From Rhea pennata (Eukaryota; Chordata; Aves; Rheiformes; Rheidae): 64,000 nt of DNA. This document shows positions 12,504 to 24,714 of this stretch, piece by piece. The DNA lies in assembly GCF_028389875.1 (NCBI RefSeq), contig NC_084671.1, positions 25,203,083 to 25,267,082 on the forward strand. Reading direction: 5' to 3'. The notes beneath the pieces are model-generated. The model ran no database searches, had not been told where the DNA came from, and saw only the letters and a program-made list of their open reading frames with translations. Position numbers and translations under genes: made by a program. Within the stretch, counting starts at the first letter, position 1. Each line of letters opens with the position of its first letter.

Positions 12504-13510
12504 GCGAGGCCGCGGCCGCCTTGCCCTTGCCGCTGCTCCCCTCGCCCGGCGGCGCGGGCCCAGTGACAAGGGGCAGAGGCGCGGGCCTCGCCGGCAGCAG
12601 GACGCGGCGGGCTGCGCTGTGGCTGCGCTGTGGCTCCCTCCGGGAGTGCGAGCTGAGCTGCCGCCATGCGGGGCGTTCGCAGAAAGATGCCACAGAAGGC
12701 AGGGAGTCACGGCATTGCCTGTAGCTACGGTACAGGAGGAGTGTTACTATTAATACCTAGACAGGACTGAACGTCAGGGTGCCTTGGAAACACTGTTTCG
12801 CTACAATGCAGTACTCGCTTGTGCGGCCAGCCTTCCTCGGGGAGGGGAGAGAGTCCCAGGCGGGGAAGGGGAGAGTGCTGCAGCTGCAACCACACCAGTG
12901 ATGAACAAACAAGTGGCCTGAGAAGATGCAGCCTCACCCACTTCAATACATCTGTTGGAGATCACTCTATTTTTAGTTACAAGCATAAAGGCCAGATAGG
13001 GGAAGAAGTAAAGATATTAACTATAGAGAGCTAATATTTCCTCCAAAAATCACTGTTGTGTTTTGTGGAATATTCAATGTATCTGAAAATAAATGCCCCC
13101 TCCCCCCCAAATTATCCTGCACTGCTACAAATTCTCCTTGCTGTCACCCATCCCACCTGGCACTGCCTGAGCTGTCTGGAAACCTTGTGCCTCTGCAAAC
13201 CTGACCCGGAGTAAGTTACACCCGGAGCGTAACTGCCTTGCAGAGCCACCACCCAGTGGCAATGAGGGGCTATTGCAATGCTATGACAACTCTTGTTTCT
13301 GGATAACGATATTCCAGGTTTGCCTATAAACAGAGGGACAATTGAAATTTCTTGAATTTCTGTCCTGAAATTTATTGTCATCTCAACACTATAGTTGAGG
13401 GGTGGGGTCTGTGTATGACAAACCAGGAATATAGATCCTTAAGGAAGCAAAACTTACTAACACATGCATCTTGGAGGAGCTGTGCAGTGTCATGTTACTA
13501 TTAGTAACTT

Positions 13511-13645
13511 ATCATAGAACAGTAAGGTTGGACGGGACCTCTGGAGATCATCTAGTCCAGCCCTCGGCCTAGCTCAAAGGGGGACTGAACCCGCAACCTT
13601 GGCACTAGCAGCACCATGCTCTAACCAGCTGAGCTGAACCTGCCA
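13511..13645 (-). mobile_element. tRNA-Ile-derived SINE with CR1-type tail, copy 1
   Basis: On the minus strand the head reads AGCTCAGCTGGTTAGAGC, then a TGGTGCT...GCCAAGGTTGCGGG segment and a GGTTCAGTCCCC B-box, closely following tRNA-Ile. It continues into GGACTAGATGATCTCCAGAG and ends ACTGTTCTATGAT, a CR1 3' terminus. The anticodon loop is changed and the acceptor stem is incomplete, so it is a retroposon and not a tRNA gene. It resembles the TguSINE1 type of passerines. Confidence 0.85.
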
Positions 13646-16616
13646 TTCAGCAGATTGTTCAGCGGAGTCTCAAATTTACCCTGTAAGGAAAAAATACTCC
13701 AGACAGTATCTTGTTTGAAAAATAGATTTTTGGCAGTTTTGACTGCCCCCAGTAAGACTGGTAAATGCTACACAATTATTCATGAGCATTTCCCATTTTT
13801 GGCTTCCATCCCTACCCCCTTTTTTCACCATTCAGAACTTCTTCTCATGCTTTTTCCCCTTAGCTTTTTTCCTTTGTTTTTCCACAAGACTGAAATGCCA
13901 TCTCTGCAGGCCTTAAGACTCTCTCTATTACTAAAAGTCTTCAAAAATGTATCTTTTGATAAAACACTTTAGGTGCCAAACATAACTCAGAGCGGTATGT
14001 GGATGAAGAAATATGCAAACGTAGTGTGATTTTTTGAGGGCATCTGCCAGAAGCCTGCTGACACAAAGATAAAAATATCTCACAATGCCTTTTGCAATGA
14101 ATCTTTTCCTTGCTTAGTAGTGGACAACAGTCCCTTTTTATATATGCATTTAGTTCCTTGGGGATTTATGTACTGGACAAATGTTACACACACTTTTCTA
14201 CAACGACAAACCACCATAGGTATCTCCACCAGATACACAAAGTCTCTGAGAAAAAAATTCCATATGGACACCAGCTGTAGCATACATTTAACTCAAATCC
14301 AGACATAAAAGATCTATTATCTAGCAGAACCGTTGCTTTTGATTCTATTTTATGAGTATCAAAAGTGTTTTCACTCAATGAATGCCTATTTTATGCATAG
14401 CTAACATAAGGAAAGTATGCTATGTCTCAGCTCTTCCTTCTCCATAATTCACATGTCTTTTTAAGGGCATTCAATGGAGTCTTGATTCCAAAGCATAAAA
14501 TGATAAAAAATAATATACATATTAAATAGCCAGATGAAATACTATTTTCGTCATAGCTGGGACTGTAAGTACACAACAGGAAACATGGTAACAACTTCAT
14601 AATGATCCAAAACAAGCATTTGATAGCTAGGAATTACACAATTACAGACATGAAATTAAAACAGAATGTGAAACGTATGTAAATATTAGGACCTCATACC
14701 CCAGCTCAACTCTACTCTGTTATTACACAGATAAATATAAAGGTGTTAGGTGAAATTCTCACTAGTTTGATTTCTTTTCCATTGAACAGAGGCAGATTTT
14801 CACCCCGTGTCCTACTTACCAATGAACATCTGGACACTTGGTAGATTAGATATGTAATTGCTCAGAGGTGGAGCAAATAATACATAAACTAGGTCTTATT
14901 TCCTATGTTTCTATTAATAAGGACACAAAACATGGACCAGGGGATCGTGACATTTAGTGGGGCTTTGTAGATGTGCTTTCCTGTTGTGACATTTTTTAAC
15001 AATGCAAATCATCAGCTACGGTTTTGCTGAATATTGTTGAAAACACTGTAATAATCCTCTTTAATTTTAAAGCAGAGGAGAGATACTTCACAGGCATATA
15101 GGCTATTAGAAGTGGTGCTGGCAGTGTGAACACCTGTTCTGTTTTTTTAGTGCTGTAAGTCTACATGAGTCTATACAAACAAAATTGAGAAGTTCCTTCC
15201 TTAGATTTTAACAATAAAAATTCTGCATAGAACCAGTTAAACCTCCCGCACTCAAATGTCAAGTCAAGTAAACTACCGTAAGTAAATGTTTAAGATCATT
15301 CAAACCTGTATCAGTAAAATATTTACAATTCCCGAGAGTAATATGGAATAATATAGTCAATTTTTTTCCTATATTTGCCAGAAACAAGAGTGAGAAGAGT
15401 AACACTTAGAAAAAGAAGCCAGTTAGTATTCTGGGTCACTTACTGTTGCTGTTTTGCATGAGAAAGAGAAGTAGGTTTAATTCAGTCCTGTGGAAAGAAA
15501 AATATGATATGTTAAATAAATAAAACCCTTTTTATTAATTTATCACATCCTTTTCCACATGTTCATTATCAAAATGAAAGAGTGTATTTGGTCTTATTAG
15601 AATGTCATCAGTTCCTGATTATGTTGATTTCTCCAACTATTACAGCTAAGAACCTGAGTCTCCAGTCTTTTGCAAACAGATGTGGGCTCTAGTTGCCTCT
15701 GTTCTAGACTACTGAAAACAGTGTAACAGTACCAATGCAAAACTTGACCAAATAATGTTTGCTCCATTTTAAGTTTCTACTTGCAAAAATTAGGATTATT
15801 ATATGGAATCCCAAAGGAGGAAAACAGAAGACAAATTATTTTCTGGTATTGCCACGCTTTAAGTATGTTAAGTATGTTTTAAACATATCTGGTACTGGCA
15901 ATTCTTGTCAACAGTGCATTTATTTTCACCCAATGTAATTTTTTAATTTTGGTGTATCTCTAGGGATTATCCTTCCCCCCCCTTTTTTTTGTTCCTTACA
16001 ATTTATTCTCTGTTGTGGGAGAGGAATATTTTCTGGAATTCATGAGTATAAACAGTTGTCCTTTATTCAGGACTAACCTAAAGAAACGGATATATTTTTA
16101 TATGGAAACTGTGACCTCCCTCAAAGGAGGGTCCTTTTCTCCCTCTCTCTCCCTCCCTCCTTATACTTTCACCTTGTGTCCCCAGGCTACACCAAACCAA
16201 AGCAGAAGCAATTGGAGATGAAGGCAAGGCAAGACTGAGTGTACATGAGCTGAAATTTTTCAGTGGCTTAAAACTTGGCCACATATTGGTTACTTTGTAG
16301 TAGGACAGCAAAAAAACCCCCATGTCTGCAACAACAAGGCAACTTCAACACACTCTAAAGCGTAAACATTATACGGCTTGCCAGTGAAACGTAAGAATCT
16401 TCTCCATGAAAGCAAAATAGTTCTCTTCTTGGCCACAACTGAAAAAAATTAGCTAAAACTTCAAATTATTAGCACAACAGAAATCTCTGTCATGAAAAAT
16501 TTCAACCTGAATGGCCTTAAGTTGGCAAAGTTATAAGAAGTTGAAAAGTTGAAAATAAGATTTTATAATGAAATATGCCAAGGCACTTTCATCATGAATA
16601 TATGATGTGATATGGT

Positions 16617-16680
16617 GTCCGCCTATATACACACATTCACACGTGTACAGGCATGCACACACTTATGCACACTACAAAGC
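16617..16680. repeat. Imperfect CA-rich low-complexity tract
   Basis: Interrupted CA/TG repeats (TATACACACATTCACACGTG and similar), a degenerate dinucleotide microsatellite. Confidence 0.6.
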
Positions 16681-18594
16681 TACTATATCACTGAAGATTT
16701 AATAAACAGAAATATCACCAAATAATTGTACCTGCTAGCAGTAAAAATAAAAGAAAACCATAGTGGACCTTTCAAGGTTGTTAAAACTGTGGCACAAATG
16801 CCTGAGGTGGCTGAATATTGTGTGAAATTCAATGGATAGTTGCTATTTACAAATATGTTGATTACATGCTGTTACCATGGAAACTCAGGATGGAAGACTA
16901 AAAAGCTAGTTTAGCTTCATCTTGAAACAGCCCTGATTAGGAGTAAAACAAATTCTCACATTCCTGCAGTAAGCAGACTAATTGCTCCTCTTCCAGAATA
17001 TACAGTATATTTTAGCATAGATCTGAGCTACTGTGCAAAATTTCAAACTCCAACCAAATAAAGATAAGGATAAACTAATAGATAGATATGTTGTTAAGAA
17101 TCATAGCTCAGTATAATTTATTCTTTTTCCTATGCTATTTACTGAAATGGTAACTATTAAATGTTTCTCTCTTCTAAGCCTGCTTCAAGTTATTTTGTGT
17201 CACATCTAAGCATAAGGCCTGGTAATTCTCCCGGAGGACATTTTTTTCTTATCTGTGTTTCTGCTTTAACAATATAAATAAGTGAAGCATGCTCTAAGGA
17301 TGTGACTCATTTCCATAAAAACAAGGTTCTTGAGAACCACAAAAGAGGCAGGGAGATGACCGCTGCCCCTGGAAAATTTTAAGTCTATTTTAAATGTGAA
17401 TCAGTTGGCAGCATAAAGTTATTCTGAAACAAAACATGCACCCAGTGACACTGTAGCAACTGAAGGCTGGAAATCAGAAGACTACACAGATGGCTCCATC
17501 GGTCTGTCTGCTGGGAACCAGCCTGGTGCTGAAAGAACCCTCTGAGATGGACACTTGTAGCCACACAAGCGTCCAGTGCAGGCACACGCGCTACACCTGG
17601 CACTGTGGTGCTGGACCGCAAGTGCTCACCAGATACCTGAGCACCAAAGCAGCTAGCACGTTCAGCGTGCCGAGGCCAGGCAATCAGCCAGGGAGCAGTC
17701 TTGTGACCACAGGACGGAAATACCGCTGAAGGAGTGACTAAAATCCGGGTTCTAACTTGAGTCTGAATGCAGTAAAAGTTGCTCCTGTTTGACTGCTACC
17801 TCACTCCTCGTCTCTGCAGGGGCGAGCTGACCGCTGGCTCCACTCGTCACACCGAGTCCTGTGGCCAACGAGCAGCAGGCTGAGGGCTGCAAGCCCTCTC
17901 CCGTCACACACACCCCTGGCCACGAGTTGTTTACATAGGGATTGCAGGAGGGTTTGAGCCCAAGGTGCCCAAGCGTGGTTCACACGGTGCAGAACCTGCT
18001 GGGATGGTTCCCACTGATCTGGGGGTTGCTCAGTGCAAAGGCTTTTCTGGCTGGCCCTCAGAAGGACAGAGAGAGCTGTTCCACCCACCACAGGGGCATG
18101 ATTGAAATGTTTAAGAACACTTTAGAAAGCCATATTACTCTAAAAATTAGAGAATACGTAAAAAGAAACATGGAAAACAATGAAATTACTATTTGAAAAG
18201 GTACACAGTCCAGTTTCTGTTCCTCATCCTCCCCCAAAATGAGCAATTCTCAAAGTGAATATACTTTGCTATATAGTCTCTCATTTAAAAATTGTGAAAA
18301 ACTTTGCTATCCTTCATTCACCTCCATCTTTCATTCATTAAGCTGGTTTTAAGCATAATGTAACATAAGCATAACATGTAAAAGGAAGGCAAAGGAATCA
18401 ACCTATATTAAAAATTAAAACAAATCATTTTCTTCTTGAAACATGCAGAATGAAAATTATTATTGAAATTTCAAAACATTTTTGAAGTTTCTCAGTCTTT
18501 ATCTGTCAGATATTTTTGCAGACTGCTACCATACTCGTTTGCTGTGCTGAAATAGTGACTTCTACTTCTTTCAACTAGTGTTGTGTATGTACAT

Positions 18595-18620
18595 TCATGC
18601 ACATGCATATGCATGTACAT
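18595..18620. repeat. Alternating purine-pyrimidine tract
   Basis: CATGCACATGCATATGCATG followed by TACAT alternates pyrimidine and purine for about 25 nt and is largely palindromic. It is a simple-sequence patch in the intergenic spacer. Confidence 0.7.
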
Positions 18621-19859
18621 TGAATTTTTAGAATGAGTGTTTAAATTTCTTTGATATTACTTTTTCTTTCATATCATAAATTTGTTCATTTTATATATGT
18701 CAGCTAAGAAGCCAGTAACTCAGTTCAGATAGACACACACAAACCAATTTACAGGAGCTGCAATTCTTACCTAATATCTCTGTTAACATTTTGGGGGAAG
18801 AAGTGCTGTTATTGCTATACGGAAAGAAATACTATTTGCAAAACTCTTGAACTTGATATTTTTTTTTCCAAAAGCTATACTATTTGACAGCTGAATGCCC
18901 TTCAGTTTAGTCACTCTTCAGTGTTGTTAAAGTGCTTCCAAATTATTAAAATTAGCAAGTCAGACACTGCATTGAGACACTTTCAGATGGTAATGCTCTA
19001 CACACTTCTGCTCTGATAGATACCTGTCTCACTGAAATACGCATCTGAAGCACTTTAGAGCAGAAACACCCACTAAAATTAATCAACTCAGCTTGACAGT
19101 TCCTAGTCCAAGTCCTTATAACAGTAGAGATGAAAGCCTTGAAGAGTTACTCCATAAAAGCAAATGATAATTACCTGCCAGATATTTCCATGACATTTTA
19201 AAGACAAAGTGAGCACCTAGTGCTTTTTGCACTTTTCTGTGGTAATGCTCACCAGCGATTTCCCTCCACTTACCAATACAGTCGGCTTGGAAAGTTCCAG
19301 TAATCCAGCCAAGTGCTGACACTTATGTGACATTAATGAGGACCTACAGAGCATGGGTTTCTTCAGGTACTAACCCCAGAACTTTATTAGAAGAAATACT
19401 CACTGAAAATGATGAAAACAGTTCTTTCTTGTGTGCACTCCCTGTATGCCTGCACCTGAAACCTCAACTGCCAGGCTTCCTGGCACACGTAGACTGAACT
19501 GTTATAGCCCTGCTTATAACGGACACCAATCTCACCTGTGAGAGCCACTTACTTAATTGCTAATTAGCCAGTAGCCACAAGACTGATCACAGCCATGAAG
19601 ATATGAGCAAGTACAGGGAAATGGAGGTTAGCCATGTCTAGTTTGGACAATATTAAACCACTCGCTTTTCAGTGCGAAGCCTGACTCACCAAATTGGTGG
19701 CCTCCTCCTCATTTTTAATTACTATTCCCCTGCTACCTGACCTAGAAACAACCCTAGCAGGCAAGCATATTACCCATCCCCCTCATACCATGTTTTTTAT
19801 TACTTTTCAGTTAAAAAAGGCTGATCACTGTTGAGTAATATCCAAGGAAGTACTATTGG

Positions 19860-19997
19860 GGGTTAGGTTTAGCTTAGTTTGTTAGAGCGTGGTGCAAATA
19901 ATGCCAAGGCCATGGATTCAACTCCTGTATGGGCCACTCGTTTGGGGGCTGGACTAGATGATCTCCAGAGGTCCCTTCCACTCTTATCAACTCTATT
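19860..19997 (+). mobile_element. tRNA-Ile-derived SINE with CR1-type tail, copy 2
   Basis: GCTTAGTTTGTTAGAGCGTG, then GTGCAAATAATGCCAAGG and a degenerate B-box (GGATTCAACTCC), form a tRNA-Ile-like head. This is followed by GGGGCTGGACTAGATGATCT and CCAGAGGTCCCTTCCACTC, the CR1-type tail. It is in the opposite orientation to copy 1 and more diverged in the head, so the two are separate insertions of one family. Confidence 0.85.
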
Positions 19998-22900
19998 AAG
20001 GCTCCATTCAATACTGTTGTTTTTCATTTTTCTGATTTTACAATTTGCCACATCCTTCTGCAGTTAGCTCACTGATACAATAAATATTTGTTCAGGTCCA
20101 AAGAAGATTTTTTATGACAAAGTTAGGCCACATTTTAAAAAATGATTCATGTTTTAATGGCCTTCTACCACACGAAGACACTTCTCAGTTGATGTCTTCA
20201 CTTATGATGTGCTATTTTGCTTTGTAGCTCCATTTAGTGAACATGCAAAGAATGACACTTCACTTTTAGACTGATCTACAAGTCATTAATGAAATTAAAA
20301 ATGCTGTATTTCTTATCTTGACATAAGCAGTATTTTGGCTGTGTATGTCATGGTAAGATACCGCATAAAACTAAGATTATTTCAAAATTGAGTATTAACT
20401 TGTGCTGAATTATACATGGATGACTTACTAAATTAAACATATCATCACTCCAGCATCTGTCACAGCTGACCAAGCTACATCTATGGATAAGTGTAATTCA
20501 TTCACTAATGTACACACCTGGAGTTTTAAAGAGGCTGGCACCAATCTTCACAGTCTCCTAGATTTTACATTTCAATTTCTGAATTAGCTAGCAGATATAT
20601 TAAAAATCACAAGCAGAAGCTCTTCCTACAGCTATACATCTAAGGAGCGCTTAGCATACAGGTTGTTATACTACTCAAAATATGTGGTATTCTCAAGATA
20701 AGATAAGAACACTATTGCTTTTCCAGGGGCTTCCTGTGAATAACTAATGTTTCAAGTCTGTAGCTAGCAACAAGGTGGCTTCTATAATCAGACAAAGTTT
20801 ATACACCTTTCTAAATCCCTAGGCTATGTAATGCTGTTATCATTCATTTTCTTTTTTTCCCCCCAGTCAGTGCATGCTCCACCTGTTCTTGTGAACTTCT
20901 GCAAAGTGATATCATCCTTCGCACCTTTTTGCAAAATGCTGTGTACTGTCATCACATGCATAGCTTGACACAGTGTGTGTATATCAGCATGTGCTGTTTT
21001 TTGTGGGGACCTTGACAATTTTGTAACCTGGTCTTGGTATGAAATTAGTACCTGACTTTCAAAATTTTGATTCTGGACTAGGTGACTCCATGGACAGTGT
21101 TTAATGATGAGTGTTCAAAGCCACCCATCTCTAATAATATTTTATCTTTTAGCATAGGTATTCTACATTGTTTAAAGGCTGATCTCTTCCCAAGAGGTTA
21201 GCTTCTTAAAAGGCTGGACTCTAAAATTTAGATGAGCTTATTTCATTTTCTTTTCTCAGCAATTTAAGAAGATATCAGTACCCTACAAGTCACATGTTAC
21301 AAATAAAATATCAACTTAATCAAACAATAAGAGTTCAATTTCTTATGATGAGCAGTGCCATAATGCAAATAAGGAAAACTCAATAGCACCACATATTGAT
21401 GGAAACATGGCTGACAATGTTCATTAAAATCTCCTAAGCAGTTCACTAAGAAATTGAAGGCAATATATTCTATGAAACTAAATAATAAACAGGAATGCAG
21501 ACAATCTGCCATTCACAACTTTGTGTATTTCCTTGCATTTAGAAGTCCCTATATTTGAGCATAGGGACACTGCTTGTAGTTGAATCTATACTATTTTGTG
21601 CTCCTAGCTAGGCCCATGGGTCAAAAGCAAACTGCATGGTGAAAATACAGAGTGAACTGCTCTGTTTCTTAATGACCACATAAAGCTTTTCCAAACTAGA
21701 TTATGTCTGTTATTCTTTCCGTAGTCCTTCTTCCCTCATGTAACCCATACCTTACAGGAAACACAGACACAGATATAAAACATCTCTATTAAATTTCAAT
21801 TCTGTTCGGAAAAAAAAAAGAACAAATTAATAATTGTGAGTACCATGAGCTCACTGCTACAAGATACTTTCTGTAAGTATCCGGAAAATGCCAGACACAT
21901 CCAATCTAAACAGCTTCTAGGTACACAGGTTTGATCAGTAGCATAGAATTTCCCCTGCACAACCCCAGTCTCATAGTTTTCCTTGTTGATGCAGAAGCTC
22001 TCAGTAGCAAAGATTAAGAACAAACCAAAACAACAGCCTCAGAAGTGAAGTCCTCATGAGAGACATGGTGGCTACAGCTGCTATGGTTCATGCTTCAATT
22101 CAGCTCCTGTTCATGGAGCCACATGACTGAAGCCAGCTGCAGCCACACTGCCCATGCCCTCGTCTGTGTGCCCTGAGAGTCAGCTGGCACCCTCTAGGCT
22201 AGAGCCAGGGGACACTGGACAACGAAGGAGCGTGGGATGAAGAGTGAATGCACACTATTCTGACGTTATATAGACATAGCCACTCTGTACCTGCTGGGCA
22301 GCAGCCCAGACGAAGGGAAGGTTAAGGTTGCAGGTTTTAGTGTCCCAAAATACAGAAACAGAATAACCACAAAAAACCCTCTAAACAATAATTTTCAAAC
22401 ATGCCCAGGGTAAATAAAGGCAAGTCACTTACCAGCACATATTCAGCAGATCTTCTCAGGGCTGTATTTCCACAAGAGTTTTTTATTTTAATAGGCAGTA
22501 TCAGGCATTTTTGAAGCACTGCTGGCTCGTAACAACTGTATCTCACCATAATGACATCTCCTAAAGTGAGAATGTTTCTCTATACAAGTGAGTCATTATG
22601 AGCTTTGAAACATTGGATTTATTCTTTCTATGAAATTGAGTTTTAAAGAAATCAGTAACTTATTCCCAGGCTGCAATAAGCATCTTCCATGTACATTGTC
22701 CTTTCATAGCACTTAAGCACGTGACAAGAGCACTGGAAGATGCAAATCAAAAGAGTATTCTCCTCAGCTCTCCCAGTCCCCTTGAAAGCTGGGTTTTTTC
22801 CCTGGTAAACTGAGGACACTCAGTGCATCACTCACATGAAAATAATTAGGCCACTGTCTCCATCCCTTCAATGTGTACCTTACTCCTTGCCAGGCTTTTC

Positions 22901-24696
22901 AGCTGAATTTGGCAGAGATGATTCAAACAGTGCCAATTATTTTCTTTTTCAGATTCATGAAATAACAATGACACTAGGAAACACACCCTGCTCTTCCCTA
23001 GTTGGCAGGTTTGAGGGACAAGCAAAAATGGGGTTCCTACCTTGACTTGGCTTCATTTTAACCTCCATTCTGTGTGAGGGTAAAGGGTCCCCAGGAGGTC
23101 AAGTCAAGTTTAGATTAGGGCAAGTGCACAGAGGTAAACTGGAAAAAATCCATTTGCAAAACTTGAGGTCAGTGCTGTATTTCTGTTACGGTTGCATTAC
23201 ATGCAGAGATGATGTATTTTATTCCTACAGATGCCCCATAATGAAGTATGAATGAAAATTGACAAGTTGCTAAGTAAATTGTCAGGATACTTGTTACTGT
23301 CTTGTAAAGAAAGGGCACTGCTGTAGATCGCCTAATTTACAGCTCCTTCTATCATCATCTGCTCAGGAATTCAAAGCGCAGGGGCCGGGAGTGAGAGCAG
23401 TAATGACACACAGAGGTTCAACGGATGAAAACAAAGGGGAAGCAGGCAAGTCAATTAGCAGCACAACTTGGCAATGATAGCAGCCAGGCTTCAAAGAAAC
23501 AAGTTTCCAAGAATGATTAATGCAATGCACAAGAACTAGGGAATTCAACTCAGCAAAAGAAAAGCATACCAGACTCAAAGAAGGAGAACTTGCTGTCACC
23601 TGCCCATGTGCATTTTAAAGGTAATATAAATATTAATGCCTTCCAGCATTTTTAATATGCTTTTTAATGGGACAGGCATTATTTGGGTATGGGGTGGAGC
23701 TCAGTGCTATGCACTGTGTAAAATGCTACTCCATCTGCAGGGGAATGCAGCATTAATGAAAGTACTACATGTACTTCTTATCCGTTCCCTCTCCCGCATG
23801 GAAAAAGCTAACAGATCTTTATGCAAGCTTTGCAGAAATGACTACTCCTATGCAGTGTAATCACCTGAGGTGAGCTATATAACTGCAGGAGTTAGAGCCA
23901 TTATTTAGGTAAGCTGAAGCCAATATTCTCTTTGAGTCAAAGTGAACAAGTGAATCCCCATTCTGTATGTTCTCAAGAAAAAAGTAATCTTGGACCACAT
24001 TTTCAAAACACAACAAGATGCAGCAAGAAACCTAGATCCAGATCCTTTCCACCTAGCTCTAAGTCTCTGATGCACCTAAATTAGGAGCAGGATTACTCTG
24101 GGGTTTCTATTTATTCAGTGGAGAGACAACAGCACCTTTGGAGAGTGGCTGAGATCTGAGGTGGATGGAAGTATTGTGTGGAGCTGCCTTTCCGTCTTCC
24201 AGCGATTACACATAAGAGTCTAAAGCAATTACATCACTGTTTAACTGCCTAAATTAAATGGCTGAAGTTTGATGGGATGGATTGGTATCACAGAAGTATT
24301 TGAGAAGTGCCTCAGAGAATTAAGAAGCAAGATGCTGCACCTCCTTAGGTTATTTATAAAAATGATTCCTCACTACTTCTTTAGACACCTAATACATTAG
24401 CAAATCTGGGCCTCTAGCTATACAAACAGGGACAATCTGAAGAGGATTCCAGAAAATCCTGTTATGCATTACAACTTGGCTGGTTTCATTTAGGGTCTGT
24501 AAGCAGTGGAATTATCATCCTACAGTGGCTCAGTCATTGGTAGAGAAAAGGGCATGGTAAAGGGACTTTTTAGAAATCAAATCTCTACAGATTAGCAACT
24601 ACCTTTATAGAATCATTGAGTTTGAAGCCAGAAGTCCACAACAGATCAGCTAATCTGAACTTCCATGCACTCAGTCTATTACATTTTACGCAGCAC

Positions 24697-24714
24697 ACTA
24701 CTACTACTACTACA
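24697..24714. repeat. (CTA)n microsatellite, short
   Basis: Five to six copies of the CTA triplet, imperfect at the ends. Confidence 0.8.

Larger units (their letters stand above)
11680..12640. promoter_or_regulatory. CpG-island promoter of FAM168B
   Basis: About 950 nt of very GC- and CpG-dense DNA surrounding the FAM168B first-exon donor. Upstream of the likely start (higher coordinates) are an NRF1-like TGCGCA (12290-12295), an ETS-type site (ACTTCCG, 12316-12322), two CACGTG boxes (12362-12367 and 12395-12400), GGCGGGGC Sp1 sites (about 12407-12420), a GGC run (12435-12460) and a CCCCG pentamer array. Long open frames on both strands here are composition artefacts. Confidence 0.85.

Noticed and set aside
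11592..12724. Several long open frames (up to 269 codons) on both strands in the FAM168B CpG island
   Set aside because: Overlapping frames on both strands, Arg/Ala/Gly/Pro-only composition and CpG density are what stop-poor GC-rich DNA gives; no protein family is recognisable and the region is a promoter with a non-coding exon.
17385..18091. GC-richer intergenic patch as a hidden gene or LTR
   Set aside because: Open frames are below 100 codons, and no LTR borders, primer-binding site or known family phrases were found.
19860..19935. A functional tRNA-Ile gene
   Set aside because: The B-box and arms are degenerate, the acceptor stem does not close and the CR1 tail follows directly, so it is a SINE.
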